Assembly (NCBI GenBank): GCA_016868575.1
Contig: VGGL01000006.1
Span: forward strand, 1 to 56,008
Direction: 5' to 3'
DNA length: 56,008 nt
DNA from: Bacteroidota bacterium
GTDB lineage: Bacteria > Bacteroidota > Bacteroidia > Bacteroidales > FEN-979
The position numbers and the translations under genes are program-made. Numbering within the stretch: the stretch's first letter is position 1; every line of letters begins with the position of its first letter. Below are positions 30,831 through 39,885 of this stretch, in pieces. Under the pieces are notes generated by a model. That model worked only from the letters and a program-made list of their open reading frames with translations. It was not told the origin of the DNA and did no database searches.

Positions 30831-31751
30831 ATGGCAAAAGTTGTAAAAAAAACAAGTGAAAAAGTCGAAAAAAAGCCGGCAGCAAAGAAAGTTGAGAAAA
30901 AGCCTGTAGCTGCTCCTGCCAAGAAAAAGACGAAATCCAAAGAAAAAGAACATCCGGCTGATGAGTCAATCATCGTCGTCAAACATCCGGTAAAAGAGGA
31001 AACGGAAGATAAAGGAGAGATCTCAACCGAAAAGAAACTGATCGCACTCTATACCTTGCAACAAAACGATACCCAGGTTGATAAAATCAGGATCATCCGG
31101 GGAGAACTTCCGCTTGAGGTACAAGACCTGGAAGATGAAATCGCAGGCCTTCAAACACGGATCGAAAACTATCAGACGACATTGGCTGACCTGAATAAGA
31201 AAGTTGCTGAACGCAAAAACAGCATCAAGGAAAGTCAATCCCTGATTAAAAAATATACCGAACAGCAAAATAACGTCAGAAATAACAGGGAATACGACTC
31301 CCTCTCCAAAGAGATTGAGTACCAAAACCTTGAAATTCAACTCTCCGAAAAAAGGATAAAAGAATTTTCCTTTGATCTTGAGCAAAAGAAGGAAGAGATT
31401 GCCAATGCAACCGAGATACTGAATGAGCGGACCAACGATCTGGAAGTAAAAAAAGGAGAACTGGAAGACATCGTTGCCGAAACAGAAAAAGAGGAGAAAG
31501 ACCTGATCCAAAAATCGGAAAAAAACAGGAAATTCATTGAGGACAGATTGCTTACCGCCTATACCCGGATTCGAAGAAATGCCCGAAACGGCCTGGCTGT
31601 CGTGCAAATCGAGCGTGATGCCTGCGGTGGTTGCTTCAATAAAATCCCCCCACAGCATCAACTGGATATCCGCCTTCACAAAAAGATCATTGTTTGTGAA
31701 TATTGCGGAAGAATCCTGGTAGATGAAGGTATCGTTAACATGATCCACTAA
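30831..31751 (+). CDS. C4-type zinc-ribbon coiled-coil protein (CT398/CdsZ-like)
   Basis: A 306-residue protein with three parts. Residues 1-65 are a Lys/Ala/Pro/Glu-rich tail (KKPAAKKVEKKPVAAPAKKK) resembling histone-H1-like tails. Residues 70-230 form a long antiparallel coiled coil with heptads and QNNVRNNREYDSLSKEIEYQ at the hairpin turn, characteristic of the CT398 family. Residues 250-300 are a C4 zinc ribbon, with CGGC and CEYC pairs (VQIERDACGGCFNKIPPQ, IIVCEYCGRILVD). In Chlamydia the homologue is linked to type III secretion and sigma-54; that role need not apply here. The pairing with NIF3 is conserved in several phyla. The basic tail is additional to the family core. Confidence 0.9.
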   Translation: MAKVVKKTSEKVEKKPAAKKVEKKPVAAPAKKKTKSKEKEHPADESIIVVKHPVKEETEDKGEISTEKKLIALYTLQQNDTQVDKIRIIRGELPLEVQDLEDEIAGLQTRIENYQTTLADLNKKVAERKNSIKESQSLIKKYTEQQNNVRNNREYDSLSKEIEYQNLEIQLSEKRIKEFSFDLEQKKEEIANATEILNERTNDLEVKKGELEDIVAETEKEEKDLIQKSEKNRKFIEDRLLTAYTRIRRNARNGLAVVQIERDACGGCFNKIPPQHQLDIRLHKKIIVCEYCGRILVDEGIVNMIH

Positions 31752-31768
31752 CTTTAATTCCCCAGGAG

Positions 31769-33277
31769 GTGCCATCCGTCAAAACACTGGTACTTACCTG
31801 TTTGATTCTGATAAACAGCGTCTTCCTGCAGGCACAGTTTGATTTCAACCAAAACTGCAAACAAGCCTATCAATGCATCATCAGCCTTCAACTGCGTGAA
31901 GGCGAAAGACTCCTCGAAAAGGAAAAACAAAACCATCCCTCCAACGGAATTATCCTGCTGCTCGAAAACTATTCCGACTTCCTTGATTTATATATCAGTG
32001 AGGATGCTTCGGCATTCGCAAAGAAGAAGCATGTAAAATCGGAAAGGCTTTCTCAACTGGAAGGGAAAAACAAGAGCTCTCCCTATTATCATTATTCGCT
32101 GGCTGTCACACACATGCAGTGGGGTTTTATTTACCTGAAAAACGGTGAATACCTGAATGCAGGACTTGAATTCCGTAGCGCCAATACTTCCCTGGAGAGA
32201 AACAAAAAAGCATATCCGGGATTCCTGCCCGATCAGATCATCTCCGGTCTATTGCACGTAACCGTCGGCACCATCCCAGATGCTTACCGTTGGCTGACCG
32301 ATCTGAGTGGATTATCCGGAACGGTTGAACAGGGTATCGGGGAACTGCGTTCAGCGTTGAATACCATGAATAAAAGAACAGAATATGAATTTCTCAGGGC
32401 AGAGACCATGTTCTATCTTACCATGATCACACTCAGCATGCAAAAAGACAAGATTGCAGAATATGGGATCCTTGCCTACCTGGATGATCCGCGCTTCAAA
32501 GAATTACTTAAAACCAACCTTCTGGCGTCCTATGCAAAGGCCAATTTGTTGCTGCGAACAGGCCACAGCGATCAGGCCATCGAAGTACTCCTGAACAGAC
32601 CACGGGGAGATAATTATCTGCCCTATCCATGGTTAGACTATCTGACAGGTCTCGCCAAGCTGCACAGGCTCGATCAGGATGCAATCCCCTATTTTCAAAA
32701 ATTCCTCGCTGCAACAAAAGGGAAACGGTTCATCAAATCTGCATGGCAAAAGATCGGCTGGCAATACCTTCTGGCCGGAAAAACAGACTTGTATGAAAAG
32801 AATCTTCTTCAGGTTCTAAGCCATGGGAGCGAAGCAACAGAAGAAGATAAGAACGCACAAAAAGAAGCAACAAGCCGGTCTAAACCCAATTTAGTCCTTC
32901 TTCGTGCCAGATTGCTCTTTGACGGTGGCTATTACGAAAGGGCTCTTTCATTGCTTCAAAAAGAAGGTATGGATAAGGTTGTTCGCAACAATGATGACCT
33001 GATTGAATATGCTTACAGAATGGGTAGGATATACCATGAATGGGGCAAGAAAGAGCAGTCAATTCCTTTTTATGAGATGACCATTCGGTATGGGTCTGAT
33101 GAAAAGTCCTACTATGCCGCCAATGCGTGTCTTCAACTTGGACTGATATATGAAAATGCCGGAAATAAACAGGAGGCCATCCGCTATCTTAATAAATGCC
33201 TGTCGCTGGATTTTGAAGATTACCGGACCAGCATTCGCCAAAAAGCAAAAGCCGGCTTGAGCCGGCTTTCCAAATAA
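31769..33277 (+). CDS. Exported TPR-repeat protein
   Basis: 502 residues starting at GTG (31769) right after AGGAG, with a signal peptide (VLTCLILINSVFLQAQF). The rest is helical, with TPR-like units in the C-terminal part (for example YAYRMGRIYHEWGKKEQSIPFYE and ACLQLGLIYENAGNKQEAIRYLN). The first 300 residues resemble, in general layout, Bacteroidota proteins with an N-terminal conserved helical domain before TPRs; I recognise no characterised homologue. It lies 17 bases after the zinc-ribbon gene, so it could be the last gene of that operon. Its final codons form a hairpin shared with the convergent gene. Confidence 0.8.
   Translation: MPSVKTLVLTCLILINSVFLQAQFDFNQNCKQAYQCIISLQLREGERLLEKEKQNHPSNGIILLLENYSDFLDLYISEDASAFAKKKHVKSERLSQLEGKNKSSPYYHYSLAVTHMQWGFIYLKNGEYLNAGLEFRSANTSLERNKKAYPGFLPDQIISGLLHVTVGTIPDAYRWLTDLSGLSGTVEQGIGELRSALNTMNKRTEYEFLRAETMFYLTMITLSMQKDKIAEYGILAYLDDPRFKELLKTNLLASYAKANLLLRTGHSDQAIEVLLNRPRGDNYLPYPWLDYLTGLAKLHRLDQDAIPYFQKFLAATKGKRFIKSAWQKIGWQYLLAGKTDLYEKNLLQVLSHGSEATEEDKNAQKEATSRSKPNLVLLRARLLFDGGYYERALSLLQKEGMDKVVRNNDDLIEYAYRMGRIYHEWGKKEQSIPFYEMTIRYGSDEKSYYAANACLQLGLIYENAGNKQEAIRYLNKCLSLDFEDYRTSIRQKAKAGLSRLSK
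33248..33269. terminator. Bidirectional intrinsic terminator embedded in the TPR gene end
   Basis: AAAGCCGGC, loop TTGA, GCCGGCTTT: a perfect nine-base-pair stem with A's on one side and T's on the other, inside the last ten codons of the TPR gene (reading AGLSRL). It lies between two convergent genes, so it can serve both strands. Confidence 0.7.
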
Positions 33278-33290
33278 AGTCCAGGATATT

Positions 33291-34757
33291 TTAGAACTTG
33301 ATTCCGAACGTTGCTATCGCATTATTCGTAAAATAATCGATTGTTGCAGGATTGACCAGGTTAGGATCATACAGGTAATAATCATCTCGCTGATGGGAAT
33401 AGGTGTAGCCGAGGTCGGCGAAGAAATGGTTATTCCTGAATCCAATACCCCCGGAAATGGCATACCGCATACCATCATTCGCACCATTCTTATATGGGGA
33501 TCCATAATAAGCATAGCCGGCTCTCAGAAATACTTTTCCTATCCTCCACTCGGTACCTGCCCTGAAATTCACAGGTGATAAGTACTTATTGGAAATCTCT
33601 TTGTTGATATCAGAGAAAACATCCTTCTCATCGGCATAAAACCTGGCCCTTCCGTAATCCACGTACTCATATTCTGCAGAGATAAGCCCATATTGCCCAA
33701 TGAGAAATGAAAGACTTCCAATGGCTCTCCAGGGCGTCATCAGATCATACTCATATTGACCGTATGGAGATTTCTGTAAACCCGGATCAAGAACGCTGTC
33801 ATACGTTGCCAGCATAGAGCTATTCCAGTCATCCTGAAGATTACCAAAATAGGTCGGAGTATGGATAGCGGCCCCAACGCGGAACCAGTCAGCCGGCCGA
33901 TAGATCACCCCTGCCTTGAGATTGATCCCGGTTCCTTTGGTGGAAAGATACTGATCAAACCTGAAACGGTTCAAATAGGCTATATTTCCTGCATTATCAT
34001 TTTCATCATACCTCGATTCTTCATAGTACCTTAGAACCGGGACACCAATGGAAATACCGAAATAGAGCCGGTCATTGAGATTCCCGCCCGCAGCCAGGAC
34101 CACCTCATGGATCGACCCATAGGTGAGAATGGATTTTTTTTGTAAGACCCCACCGGCTGGCATATCACATGTATACCTGTTCAGTGTCGAGTCATAATAG
34201 ATTAGATCTGAGCGAAGTGCCAGCCCTATATCAAAAGGATTGTCATATTCAGCCTGATCCGGAGTGATCCCGGGTTGGGCATTGAGGGTGTTAATATAAG
34301 ATGTCAACAGAGAGTTGGTTGGGTTAAAACCTTCAATATAAATACGGTTGTTAAAATTGTTCTGTGCATTGTACCCAATGGCAAACTGGATATTCCTGAT
34401 CCCATTTTCGTTACCCCCTGACGTCGGGATTGCGAAAACAAAACCAACATTACCGACATTAAAGTTACCTCTGATATCACTATTTATTTCACCTTGATAA
34501 TCTGCATTTGACGAACCAAATAAGAGGTTCGGTGAAATGGAAAATTCTGATGATTTGTAGAGGCCGATACCGCCAGGATTGGTGCTCAGGACACTGAAGT
34601 CAGCTCCCAGGGATCCGAATGCCCCTCCAACGCCGGTAAACCGGGCAGTACCACGATAGAATAACCGGGAATATCGAAGGGCATCAGTAGAAGATTGTGC
34701 ATAAGTTGTTGTCCATGCCACGCAAACGAGTGCCAGAGAAATGATGGTCTTTTTCAT
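33291..34757 (-). CDS. FadL/OmpP1-type outer-membrane transport protein
   Basis: Outer-membrane beta-barrel of the FadL/TodX (OmpP1) family, which passes hydrophobic compounds across the outer membrane. It has 488 residues with a signal peptide (KKTIISLALVCVAWTTTYAQ). The start of the mature protein (YSRLFYRGTARFTGVGGAFGSLGADFSVLSTNPGGIGLY) is the typical Bacteroidota form of the family's N-terminal plug region, with NPGG as the recurring motif. GINLKAGVIYRPADWFRVGAAIHTPTYF matches the mid-barrel family segment, and the protein ends in Phe (FGIKF). It lies 29 bases downstream of the Tyr-rich gene and is probably co-transcribed with it. Substrate unknown. Confidence 0.9.
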   Translation of the reverse strand: MKKTIISLALVCVAWTTTYAQSSTDALRYSRLFYRGTARFTGVGGAFGSLGADFSVLSTNPGGIGLYKSSEFSISPNLLFGSSNADYQGEINSDIRGNFNVGNVGFVFAIPTSGGNENGIRNIQFAIGYNAQNNFNNRIYIEGFNPTNSLLTSYINTLNAQPGITPDQAEYDNPFDIGLALRSDLIYYDSTLNRYTCDMPAGGVLQKKSILTYGSIHEVVLAAGGNLNDRLYFGISIGVPVLRYYEESRYDENDNAGNIAYLNRFRFDQYLSTKGTGINLKAGVIYRPADWFRVGAAIHTPTYFGNLQDDWNSSMLATYDSVLDPGLQKSPYGQYEYDLMTPWRAIGSLSFLIGQYGLISAEYEYVDYGRARFYADEKDVFSDINKEISNKYLSPVNFRAGTEWRIGKVFLRAGYAYYGSPYKNGANDGMRYAISGGIGFRNNHFFADLGYTYSHQRDDYYLYDPNLVNPATIDYFTNNAIATFGIKF

Positions 34758-34786
34758 ACTTGAATCTCCGCTATTTTTATGATTTT

Positions 34787-36325
34787 TTATTTCCGTCTTC
34801 CGCCACCGCCACTGCTGCCAGAGCTATGACCGCCACCTGAACCGCTTGATCTGGAAGGAGAAGAGTAACTTCTGCTGCCTGAACCAGATGATTGGGAACC
34901 GCTGGAGCGGCTGGGTTGTGAATAGCTTGGTGAACGGCTTGGCTGAGTATTGCTCCTGTTAATCTGTCTGGAGTTATCTGATTGTCTGGGAGGGCTCACC
35001 GATTGGTTAGAAGGAGATGGACGGGGTGATGCGCTTTGGTTTTCTCTACGCTGATAGTTTTGATTAGGTTGGGTTCTTGGACTGGTATACTCCTGGTTTG
35101 ATTTAGGCTGACGGTACGAAGGGGAAGTATAGGGTTGGGCATCCCGATTACCGGAGGGTTGTTCGGGTTTGCCATATTTTTCCTGTGATTGGGAAGAGCG
35201 ATTGAGCACCGGGTTGGTATACTGCCTGGGAGAATTTTGCTGACTTTGTTGAGGCCGTGTATAGTAATACCGCTGGGTAGGGCTTTGCTTATCCTGTTGA
35301 ACCTCCGAAGATATGGATTGAGATTTCTCATACGTCCAGCGGGATGTGGGGTCTGTTGAAGGTTTTGTATTTTCATCCCGTGTAACCGGTTTTATATTTT
35401 CCCGGCTGATGGTATTCTGATTTGCCGGATTTGTTTCTCTTTGAACAGTTTGATTTGTTACATTCTGTTCATTCTTTGTATCCCTCCGAACAGGATTATC
35501 AGATTCGTTGCGGGTGTAAGAAGGGTTATCTCTCTGAACCGTGCTTTTATTGACCTCGGAAGATCTGGAAACAGTTTGCAGGTCACGTTGGCGTTGGATC
35601 TGACTGCTATAATCCCGTGAACTTCTCTTAACGCCACCATCCGAAGCAAACGTTCTGCGTGGTCCATAGTAGTAGTTGTAATTCCAGTCATTGTTCCATG
35701 ACCAATATTGGCTGTTGTAGTATCCATCCCAGTAACCATTCCAGTAACCATTATAATAGCCGTTCCAGTAACCATTCCAGCCATACCAGCTGTACCAGGG
35801 GGAGTAATAGGAATAATAAGGATACCCCCACCAATAGTCGCAATAATAGGGATAACCCCAATAGTAGCTGGAATAGAAGCTTGGCCTGTACCAGTACCAT
35901 GACGGGTTGCCAAAATAAATGCTGACTCCATAATTTGGAGATGGATCATACCAGTAATCTTCGACGGATTCATCATAATAGCCACCGGAATTGGGATAAT
36001 GGAAGCGTTTGATCCTTTTGGCATAGATCAGTTCACCTTCGTCCTCCTCTATTTGTCCATTTTCACCAGAACTTCCTGCGAGATCGGCAGTGCTGTCTGG
36101 CAATGCGTAAAACCCGGAGGTGGTATCTTTAATCGCCTTCAGGTAGGTTTTTGATTTGATATGTTTGTTTTCCGGGTTTTCCCCTGTTTGCTTATCCTTT
36201 GTTTCTTTCTGATTCTTTGACTTAGTCCGGGAGAAGTAGACATCGTCCTGGGCAAGTGATCGCTGCATCAAAAAAGATGCAGAGAGGATCAGCATGAGCG
36301 TGATAATGAAGGGTTTTGTTTTCAT
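34787..36325 (-). CDS. Secreted Tyr/Trp-rich and Ser/Gln/Asn-rich low-complexity protein
   Basis: 512 residues with a signal peptide (FIITLMLILSASFLMQRSLAQDDVYF). Residues 40-125 are charged. Residues 130-220 are extraordinarily rich in Tyr, Trp, Gly and Asn, with NGYW/NGYY units repeated with a period of four residues and few other amino acids. From residue 230 on the chain is Ser/Gln/Asn/Arg/Pro-rich, ending in a Gly/Ser/Arg tail (GSGGGHSSGSSGGGGRRK). Such composition suggests an adhesive or matrix-like disordered protein; similar Bacteroides proteins are, from memory, sometimes mislabelled vitellogenin precursor. Only one cysteine is seen in the aromatic block. It probably precedes the FadL-like gene in one operon. 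Function is unknown. Confidence 0.8.
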   Translation of the reverse strand: MKTKPFIITLMLILSASFLMQRSLAQDDVYFSRTKSKNQKETKDKQTGENPENKHIKSKTYLKAIKDTTSGFYALPDSTADLAGSSGENGQIEEDEGELIYAKRIKRFHYPNSGGYYDESVEDYWYDPSPNYGVSIYFGNPSWYWYRPSFYSSYYWGYPYYCDYWWGYPYYSYYSPWYSWYGWNGYWNGYYNGYWNGYWDGYYNSQYWSWNNDWNYNYYYGPRRTFASDGGVKRSSRDYSSQIQRQRDLQTVSRSSEVNKSTVQRDNPSYTRNESDNPVRRDTKNEQNVTNQTVQRETNPANQNTISRENIKPVTRDENTKPSTDPTSRWTYEKSQSISSEVQQDKQSPTQRYYYTRPQQSQQNSPRQYTNPVLNRSSQSQEKYGKPEQPSGNRDAQPYTSPSYRQPKSNQEYTSPRTQPNQNYQRRENQSASPRPSPSNQSVSPPRQSDNSRQINRSNTQPSRSPSYSQPSRSSGSQSSGSGSRSYSSPSRSSGSGGGHSSGSSGGGGRRK

Positions 36326-36371
36326 TGGGATTTCCTCCGATGGTTAAGTGAATGGCTATTGGGTTATTTCT

Positions 36372-36379
36372 TAATTTTG
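36372..36379 (+). promoter_or_regulatory. -7 promoter element for proS
   Basis: TAATTTTG, matching TAnnTTTG, 45 bases before the proS ATG, in the 99-base divergent gap between the Tyr-rich gene and proS. Confidence 0.45.
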
Positions 36380-36424
36380 CTAAAAAGTTTGCGGCTAAAG
36401 ACAAATATTATACCAAACTCATAA

Positions 36425-37900
36425 ATGGCTAAAGATTTTTCAACCAGAGAAGAAAATTATTCGCAATGGTACAATGACCTGGTAATCCGGGCAGACCTTG
36501 CCGAGAACAGCGCTGTACGTGGATGTATGGTCATCAAACCCTATGGGTTTGCCATTTGGGAAAAGATGCAGGCAGCCCTGGATAAAATGTTTAAAGATAC
36601 CGGCCATGTGAACGCCTATTTTCCCATTTTCATTCCAAAGTCATTTTTCAGCCGGGAAGCCAGCCATGTGGAAGGTTTTGCCAAAGAGTGTGCGGTGGTA
36701 ACCCATTACAGGTTAAAAAATGCACCCGACAACAAGGGGGTTGTTGTGGACGAAGATGCCAAACTCGAGGAGGAGTTGATTGTTCGCCCGACGTCTGAAA
36801 CGATTATCTGGGACACTTACAAAAATTGGATTCAGTCTTACAGGGACCTTCCCTTGCTGATCAATCAATGGGCCAACGTGGTCAGGTGGGAGATGCGGAC
36901 CCGCTTGTTTTTGAGAACTGCGGAGTTTCTTTGGCAAGAAGGGCATACGGCACACGCTACTTCTGAAGAAGCGCTAAATGAGGCCCTTACCATGCTTGAT
37001 GTGTATGCTACATTTGCTGAAAAATTCATGGCTATACCGGTACTTAAAGGTACAAAAACAGCTTCAGAGCGTTTTGCCGGGGCTATTGAAACCTTTGCCA
37101 TCGAAGCCTTGATGCAAGACGGGAAAGCATTGCAAGCCGGAACTTCACATTTTTTAGGTCAGAATTTTGCAAAGGCGTTTGATGTGAAATTCCTGAACCG
37201 GGAAAATCAACTTGACTTCGTCTGGGCAACGTCATGGGGCGTTTCGACAAGGCTTCTGGGTGCATTGATCATGTCACATTCGGATGATCATGGCCTTGTA
37301 TTGCCGCCTAAACTTGCGCCCACTCAAGTAGTTATTGTTCCTGTGTTTAAAACCAATGAGCAACTGGGGCAAATCTCCGAAGTCGCCAGAAAAATCCAAT
37401 CAAGTCTTCAACAGTCAGGTATATCTGTTAAATATGATGACCGGGATACCCAGAAGCCGGGTTGGAAGTTCACGGAATATGAGTTCAAGGGGGTACCGGT
37501 AAGACTGGTTCTCGGGCCCAGGGACCTTGAACAAGGCACGATTGAGGTTTTCCGGCGCGATACACTGGAAAAAGATATCCTTCAGGTTGAAGATATTGAC
37601 CGCAAAGTGATCCATCTGCTTGACCAGATACAGGAAAACCTTTATCAAAAAGCGATCGATTTCAGGGAAAACAATTCCCACATGGTGGATACCTGGGAGG
37701 AATTTCTTCAGAAAATAGAAGGACCGGGAGGATTTCTATACGCCCATTGGGATGGCACAGCTGAAACCGAGGCAAAAATCAAGGAAGAAACAAAAGCAAC
37801 CATTCGGGTTATACCGCTTGGGCAGCCGCTGGCAGAAGGAAAATGCATTTACTCCGGTAATCCTTCATCACAGCGGGTAATCTTTGCCCGGGCTTATTAA
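36425..37900 (+). CDS. proS: Prolyl-tRNA synthetase, archaeal/eukaryal type
   Basis: Class II aminoacyl-tRNA synthetase that charges tRNA-Pro. At 491 residues it is the short type without the bacterial editing insertion. Features: [42 protein letters not shown] (N-terminal family signature), motif 2 region with [46 protein letters not shown], motif 3 region [25 protein letters not shown], then an anticodon-binding domain with [13 protein letters not shown] and the C-terminal zinc-domain-like end (degenerate: few cysteines). Most Bacteroidota carry this form. Start ATG at 36425; the stop overlaps the stop of the convergent GIN-domain gene. Confidence 0.97.
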   Translation: MAKDFSTREENYSQWYNDLVIRADLAENSAVRGCMVIKPYGFAIWEKMQAALDKMFKDTGHVNAYFPIFIPKSFFSREASHVEGFAKECAVVTHYRLKNAPDNKGVVVDEDAKLEEELIVRPTSETIIWDTYKNWIQSYRDLPLLINQWANVVRWEMRTRLFLRTAEFLWQEGHTAHATSEEALNEALTMLDVYATFAEKFMAIPVLKGTKTASERFAGAIETFAIEALMQDGKALQAGTSHFLGQNFAKAFDVKFLNRENQLDFVWATSWGVSTRLLGALIMSHSDDHGLVLPPKLAPTQVVIVPVFKTNEQLGQISEVARKIQSSLQQSGISVKYDDRDTQKPGWKFTEYEFKGVPVRLVLGPRDLEQGTIEVFRRDTLEKDILQVEDIDRKVIHLLDQIQENLYQKAIDFRENNSHMVDTWEEFLQKIEGPGGFLYAHWDGTAETEAKIKEETKATIRVIPLGQPLAEGKCIYSGNPSSQRVIFARAY

Positions 37901-38643
37901 TTCAAGGGTATCAGCCGGCCTGTTCCGGTGTTATGCTGGGTTATTTTACCCGGATTTCCGGCATAATAGATATCACCGATTGATTCAATCTTGACACCCA
38001 ATTCCGTGATGGCATACACAAAACAATTATTGCTTCCCTTATGGGTAATAAAGCAGTAGTTGGATATCAGGTTGCGGCAGTCAATCAATCCGAGGTCTCC
38101 AGAATAGATTGAATTGATTCCGGCATTGCCGTGTATGACTATATCGGATGTTCCTGCATTCATGATAAAGTAGGAGCTGTAGACATCAATAACCAACTCA
38201 ATCTTTCCGCAACCACCCCAGACATCAACACAGAGCGAGTCTTCGCGGATCGTATCCAAATTGGAGATGTCTCCTGAAGACAAATAGGTGATCTTCCAGA
38301 GTTTGTCGAAATGAACATAGACATTGATCGGTTTGTTGTATGATCTCACCCAGTTGCAGGTATTGTCATTATAAATGAGGAGTTGTCGGTTTTTCACCTC
38401 GGTTTTGATGTCGGGCAACAGGTTCTTTCCGGCTTCAACTTCAACCTTGTAATTGCCATCATCAATCAGGATCATGTTGATGTTGTGGGACACATCAATG
38501 CTATCAAAGGGTTCGATGGATCTTTCCTCCATTTCGATGGGACCTGTACTGCGGAAGCAATCAAATGATTTATCCTTTCCACACCCTGATAGCCACAAAA
38601 GTCCAATGGTGCATATTCCTGCCAGAAGAGTAAGTCTTTTCAT
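37897..38643 (-). CDS. GIN-domain (DUF2807) auto-transporter-adhesin-head lipoprotein
   Basis: 248 residues from the ATG at 38643, with a lipoprotein signal ([17 protein letters not shown], lipobox LSGC). The mature part is a DUF2807 head-GIN domain: the opening [21 protein letters not shown] followed by repeated short beta-strands of the GDI/GNAG type ([41 protein letters not shown]), consistent with a right-handed beta-helix. Such proteins are very common on the Bacteroidota envelope, with unknown roles. A longer possible start (38703) would run into the upstream gene. It is one base from the PagL-like gene and probably co-transcribed. Confidence 0.88.
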   Translation of the reverse strand: MKRLTLLAGICTIGLLWLSGCGKDKSFDCFRSTGPIEMEERSIEPFDSIDVSHNINMILIDDGNYKVEVEAGKNLLPDIKTEVKNRQLLIYNDNTCNWVRSYNKPINVYVHFDKLWKITYLSSGDISNLDTIREDSLCVDVWGGCGKIELVIDVYSSYFIMNAGTSDIVIHGNAGINSIYSGDLGLIDCRNLISNYCFITHKGSNNCFVYAITELGVKIESIGDIYYAGNPGKITQHNTGTGRLIPLN

Positions 38644-38644
38644 C

Positions 38645-39802
38645 TTAATATTTGACTTTAAAACGGTAGCCGAGGCCCCAGGTGACGAAATCGGCTCTCC
38701 CATAATGAACTTTCAAGGTGACATTGATTAGGAAGTTATCTGTTGCAGCAAGCTGGAAGCCAATTTTTTGATAGATAGGTCCATCGCTCTTCTCCCTGCC
38801 ACTGAGGTAGTACCCGAAGTTGAAAATGTAGGCCAGGTGTGACATATTCAACTGGTATGCAGCGCTTATCCCGCTTTTGACAATCTTCAGGTCATTGGGC
38901 TCGTCAATATTCTGACGGTGTAACAAATGGCGGTCGGATTGGTCATAAGTGAGGTCCCACCCGATGCCCCATTTGCTTTTTCCGGTGACTGGTAGAAAGG
39001 TATTGGAGGCTAAGCTGAAGACCATGTAATTTTGCCCGAAGATAGCTTCCATATTTTTCGTTCCCCAGCCGCCAATCAGGTCGATTTCTATATTTCGTTT
39101 CGGAATGGCCTCAAACGGGTCAGTTGGCGGGATCAGCCGATCAGTGATATTTTTATTGGGTCGTTTGAGCAGGTAGGCTGCGCTCACATTGATCATCGGA
39201 ATATTTAAGCCATAGTTAGGCAACTTGAGCGAGCCATTGGAAAAGTGCTGCAGGGAAATCCCGCCGGCAAGGGTCAGTCGTGATCCGACCTTGTACCTTG
39301 CCTCCAGCATCAGGTTGACCGCTGCATTGAAATGGGATCCGATGGCAAGGTTCTTATAATTTTCAATCCGATCGAATTTTTTTGTCAGATATCCCAATCC
39401 AAGGGCAAAGCGGAAGTGGAGGGCAAAATTATTGACTCTGAATAAAGGATAGTTGATATAGGGAAACAGGGCTGCAGCGCTCCCAAGACCAGGGGATTTG
39501 CTCAAAGCCGAATACCAGAAACCGATACCGATGATGGGATAGTTGTAGAGCTGTTCCCATTTTTGTTTTCCGTAGGTTGCTCGCGCCAGACTTATTTCAA
39601 ATGCAGGGAAATGGCCATCAAACTCAGCCAGTTCGATATGGTGGTTAAAAATAAATCCATAATGGAGCTTTGCTTCAACCACCAGGTTTGGGTTGATGAG
39701 CCGGTGATCAAATTGCCCCCTGCCAGACAGTGACCACAAGCAAAGCAGCAGACAGGCTAATCCTGTCCAGGCCCGGTATGCAGGATTGAGTGTATCAGGC
39801 AA
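38645..39802 (-). CDS. PagL-like lipid A deacylase / acyloxyacyl hydrolase-family barrel
   Basis: Outer-membrane barrel of 385 residues, including a signal-like N-terminus (LACLLLCLWSLSGRGQF), starting at TTG (39802). Mid-protein it has LQHFSNGSLKLPNYGLN, which matches the PagL family His-x-Ser catalytic region followed by N-x-G. The C-terminal third has a second set of strands and ends KVKY, an outer-membrane aromatic end. PagL proteins are usually about 170-200 residues, so this long two-part form is the Bacteroidota version. Expected activity is removal of the 3-O-acyl chain of lipid A. Divergent promoter pair upstream; the GIN lipoprotein follows. Confidence 0.82.
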   Translation of the reverse strand: MPDTLNPAYRAWTGLACLLLCLWSLSGRGQFDHRLINPNLVVEAKLHYGFIFNHHIELAEFDGHFPAFEISLARATYGKQKWEQLYNYPIIGIGFWYSALSKSPGLGSAAALFPYINYPLFRVNNFALHFRFALGLGYLTKKFDRIENYKNLAIGSHFNAAVNLMLEARYKVGSRLTLAGGISLQHFSNGSLKLPNYGLNIPMINVSAAYLLKRPNKNITDRLIPPTDPFEAIPKRNIEIDLIGGWGTKNMEAIFGQNYMVFSLASNTFLPVTGKSKWGIGWDLTYDQSDRHLLHRQNIDEPNDLKIVKSGISAAYQLNMSHLAYIFNFGYYLSGREKSDGPIYQKIGFQLAATDNFLINVTLKVHYGRADFVTWGLGYRFKVKY

Positions 39803-39827
39803 ATTTTACGGTTGTTATGAATTGGGA

Positions 39828-39835
39828 CAAAATTA
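39828..39835 (-). promoter_or_regulatory. -7 promoter element for the PagL-like gene
   Basis: TAATTTTG on the minus strand fits TAnnTTTG, 26 bases before the TTG start at 39802. It is divergent to the mazG element. Confidence 0.5.
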
Positions 39836-39860
39836 GCGAAAAGCGCTGGGCATAAATCAC

Positions 39861-39868
39861 TACTTTTG
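39861..39868 (+). promoter_or_regulatory. -7 promoter element for mazG
   Basis: TACTTTTG matches TAnnTTTG, 18 bases before the mazG ATG at 39886. Confidence 0.5.
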
Positions 39869-39885
39869 CTTTAAATGCCAAACTT

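Noticed and set aside
35650..35900. CRISPR or satellite-like repeat region
   Set aside because: The periodicity follows codons of the Tyr/Trp-rich protein; there are no constant repeats with unique spacers.
35458..36024. Minus-strand frame rich in Ile/Thr/Gly and its plus-strand Ser/Asn counterparts
   Set aside because: These are shifted readings of the repetitive Tyr/Trp codons of the real gene.
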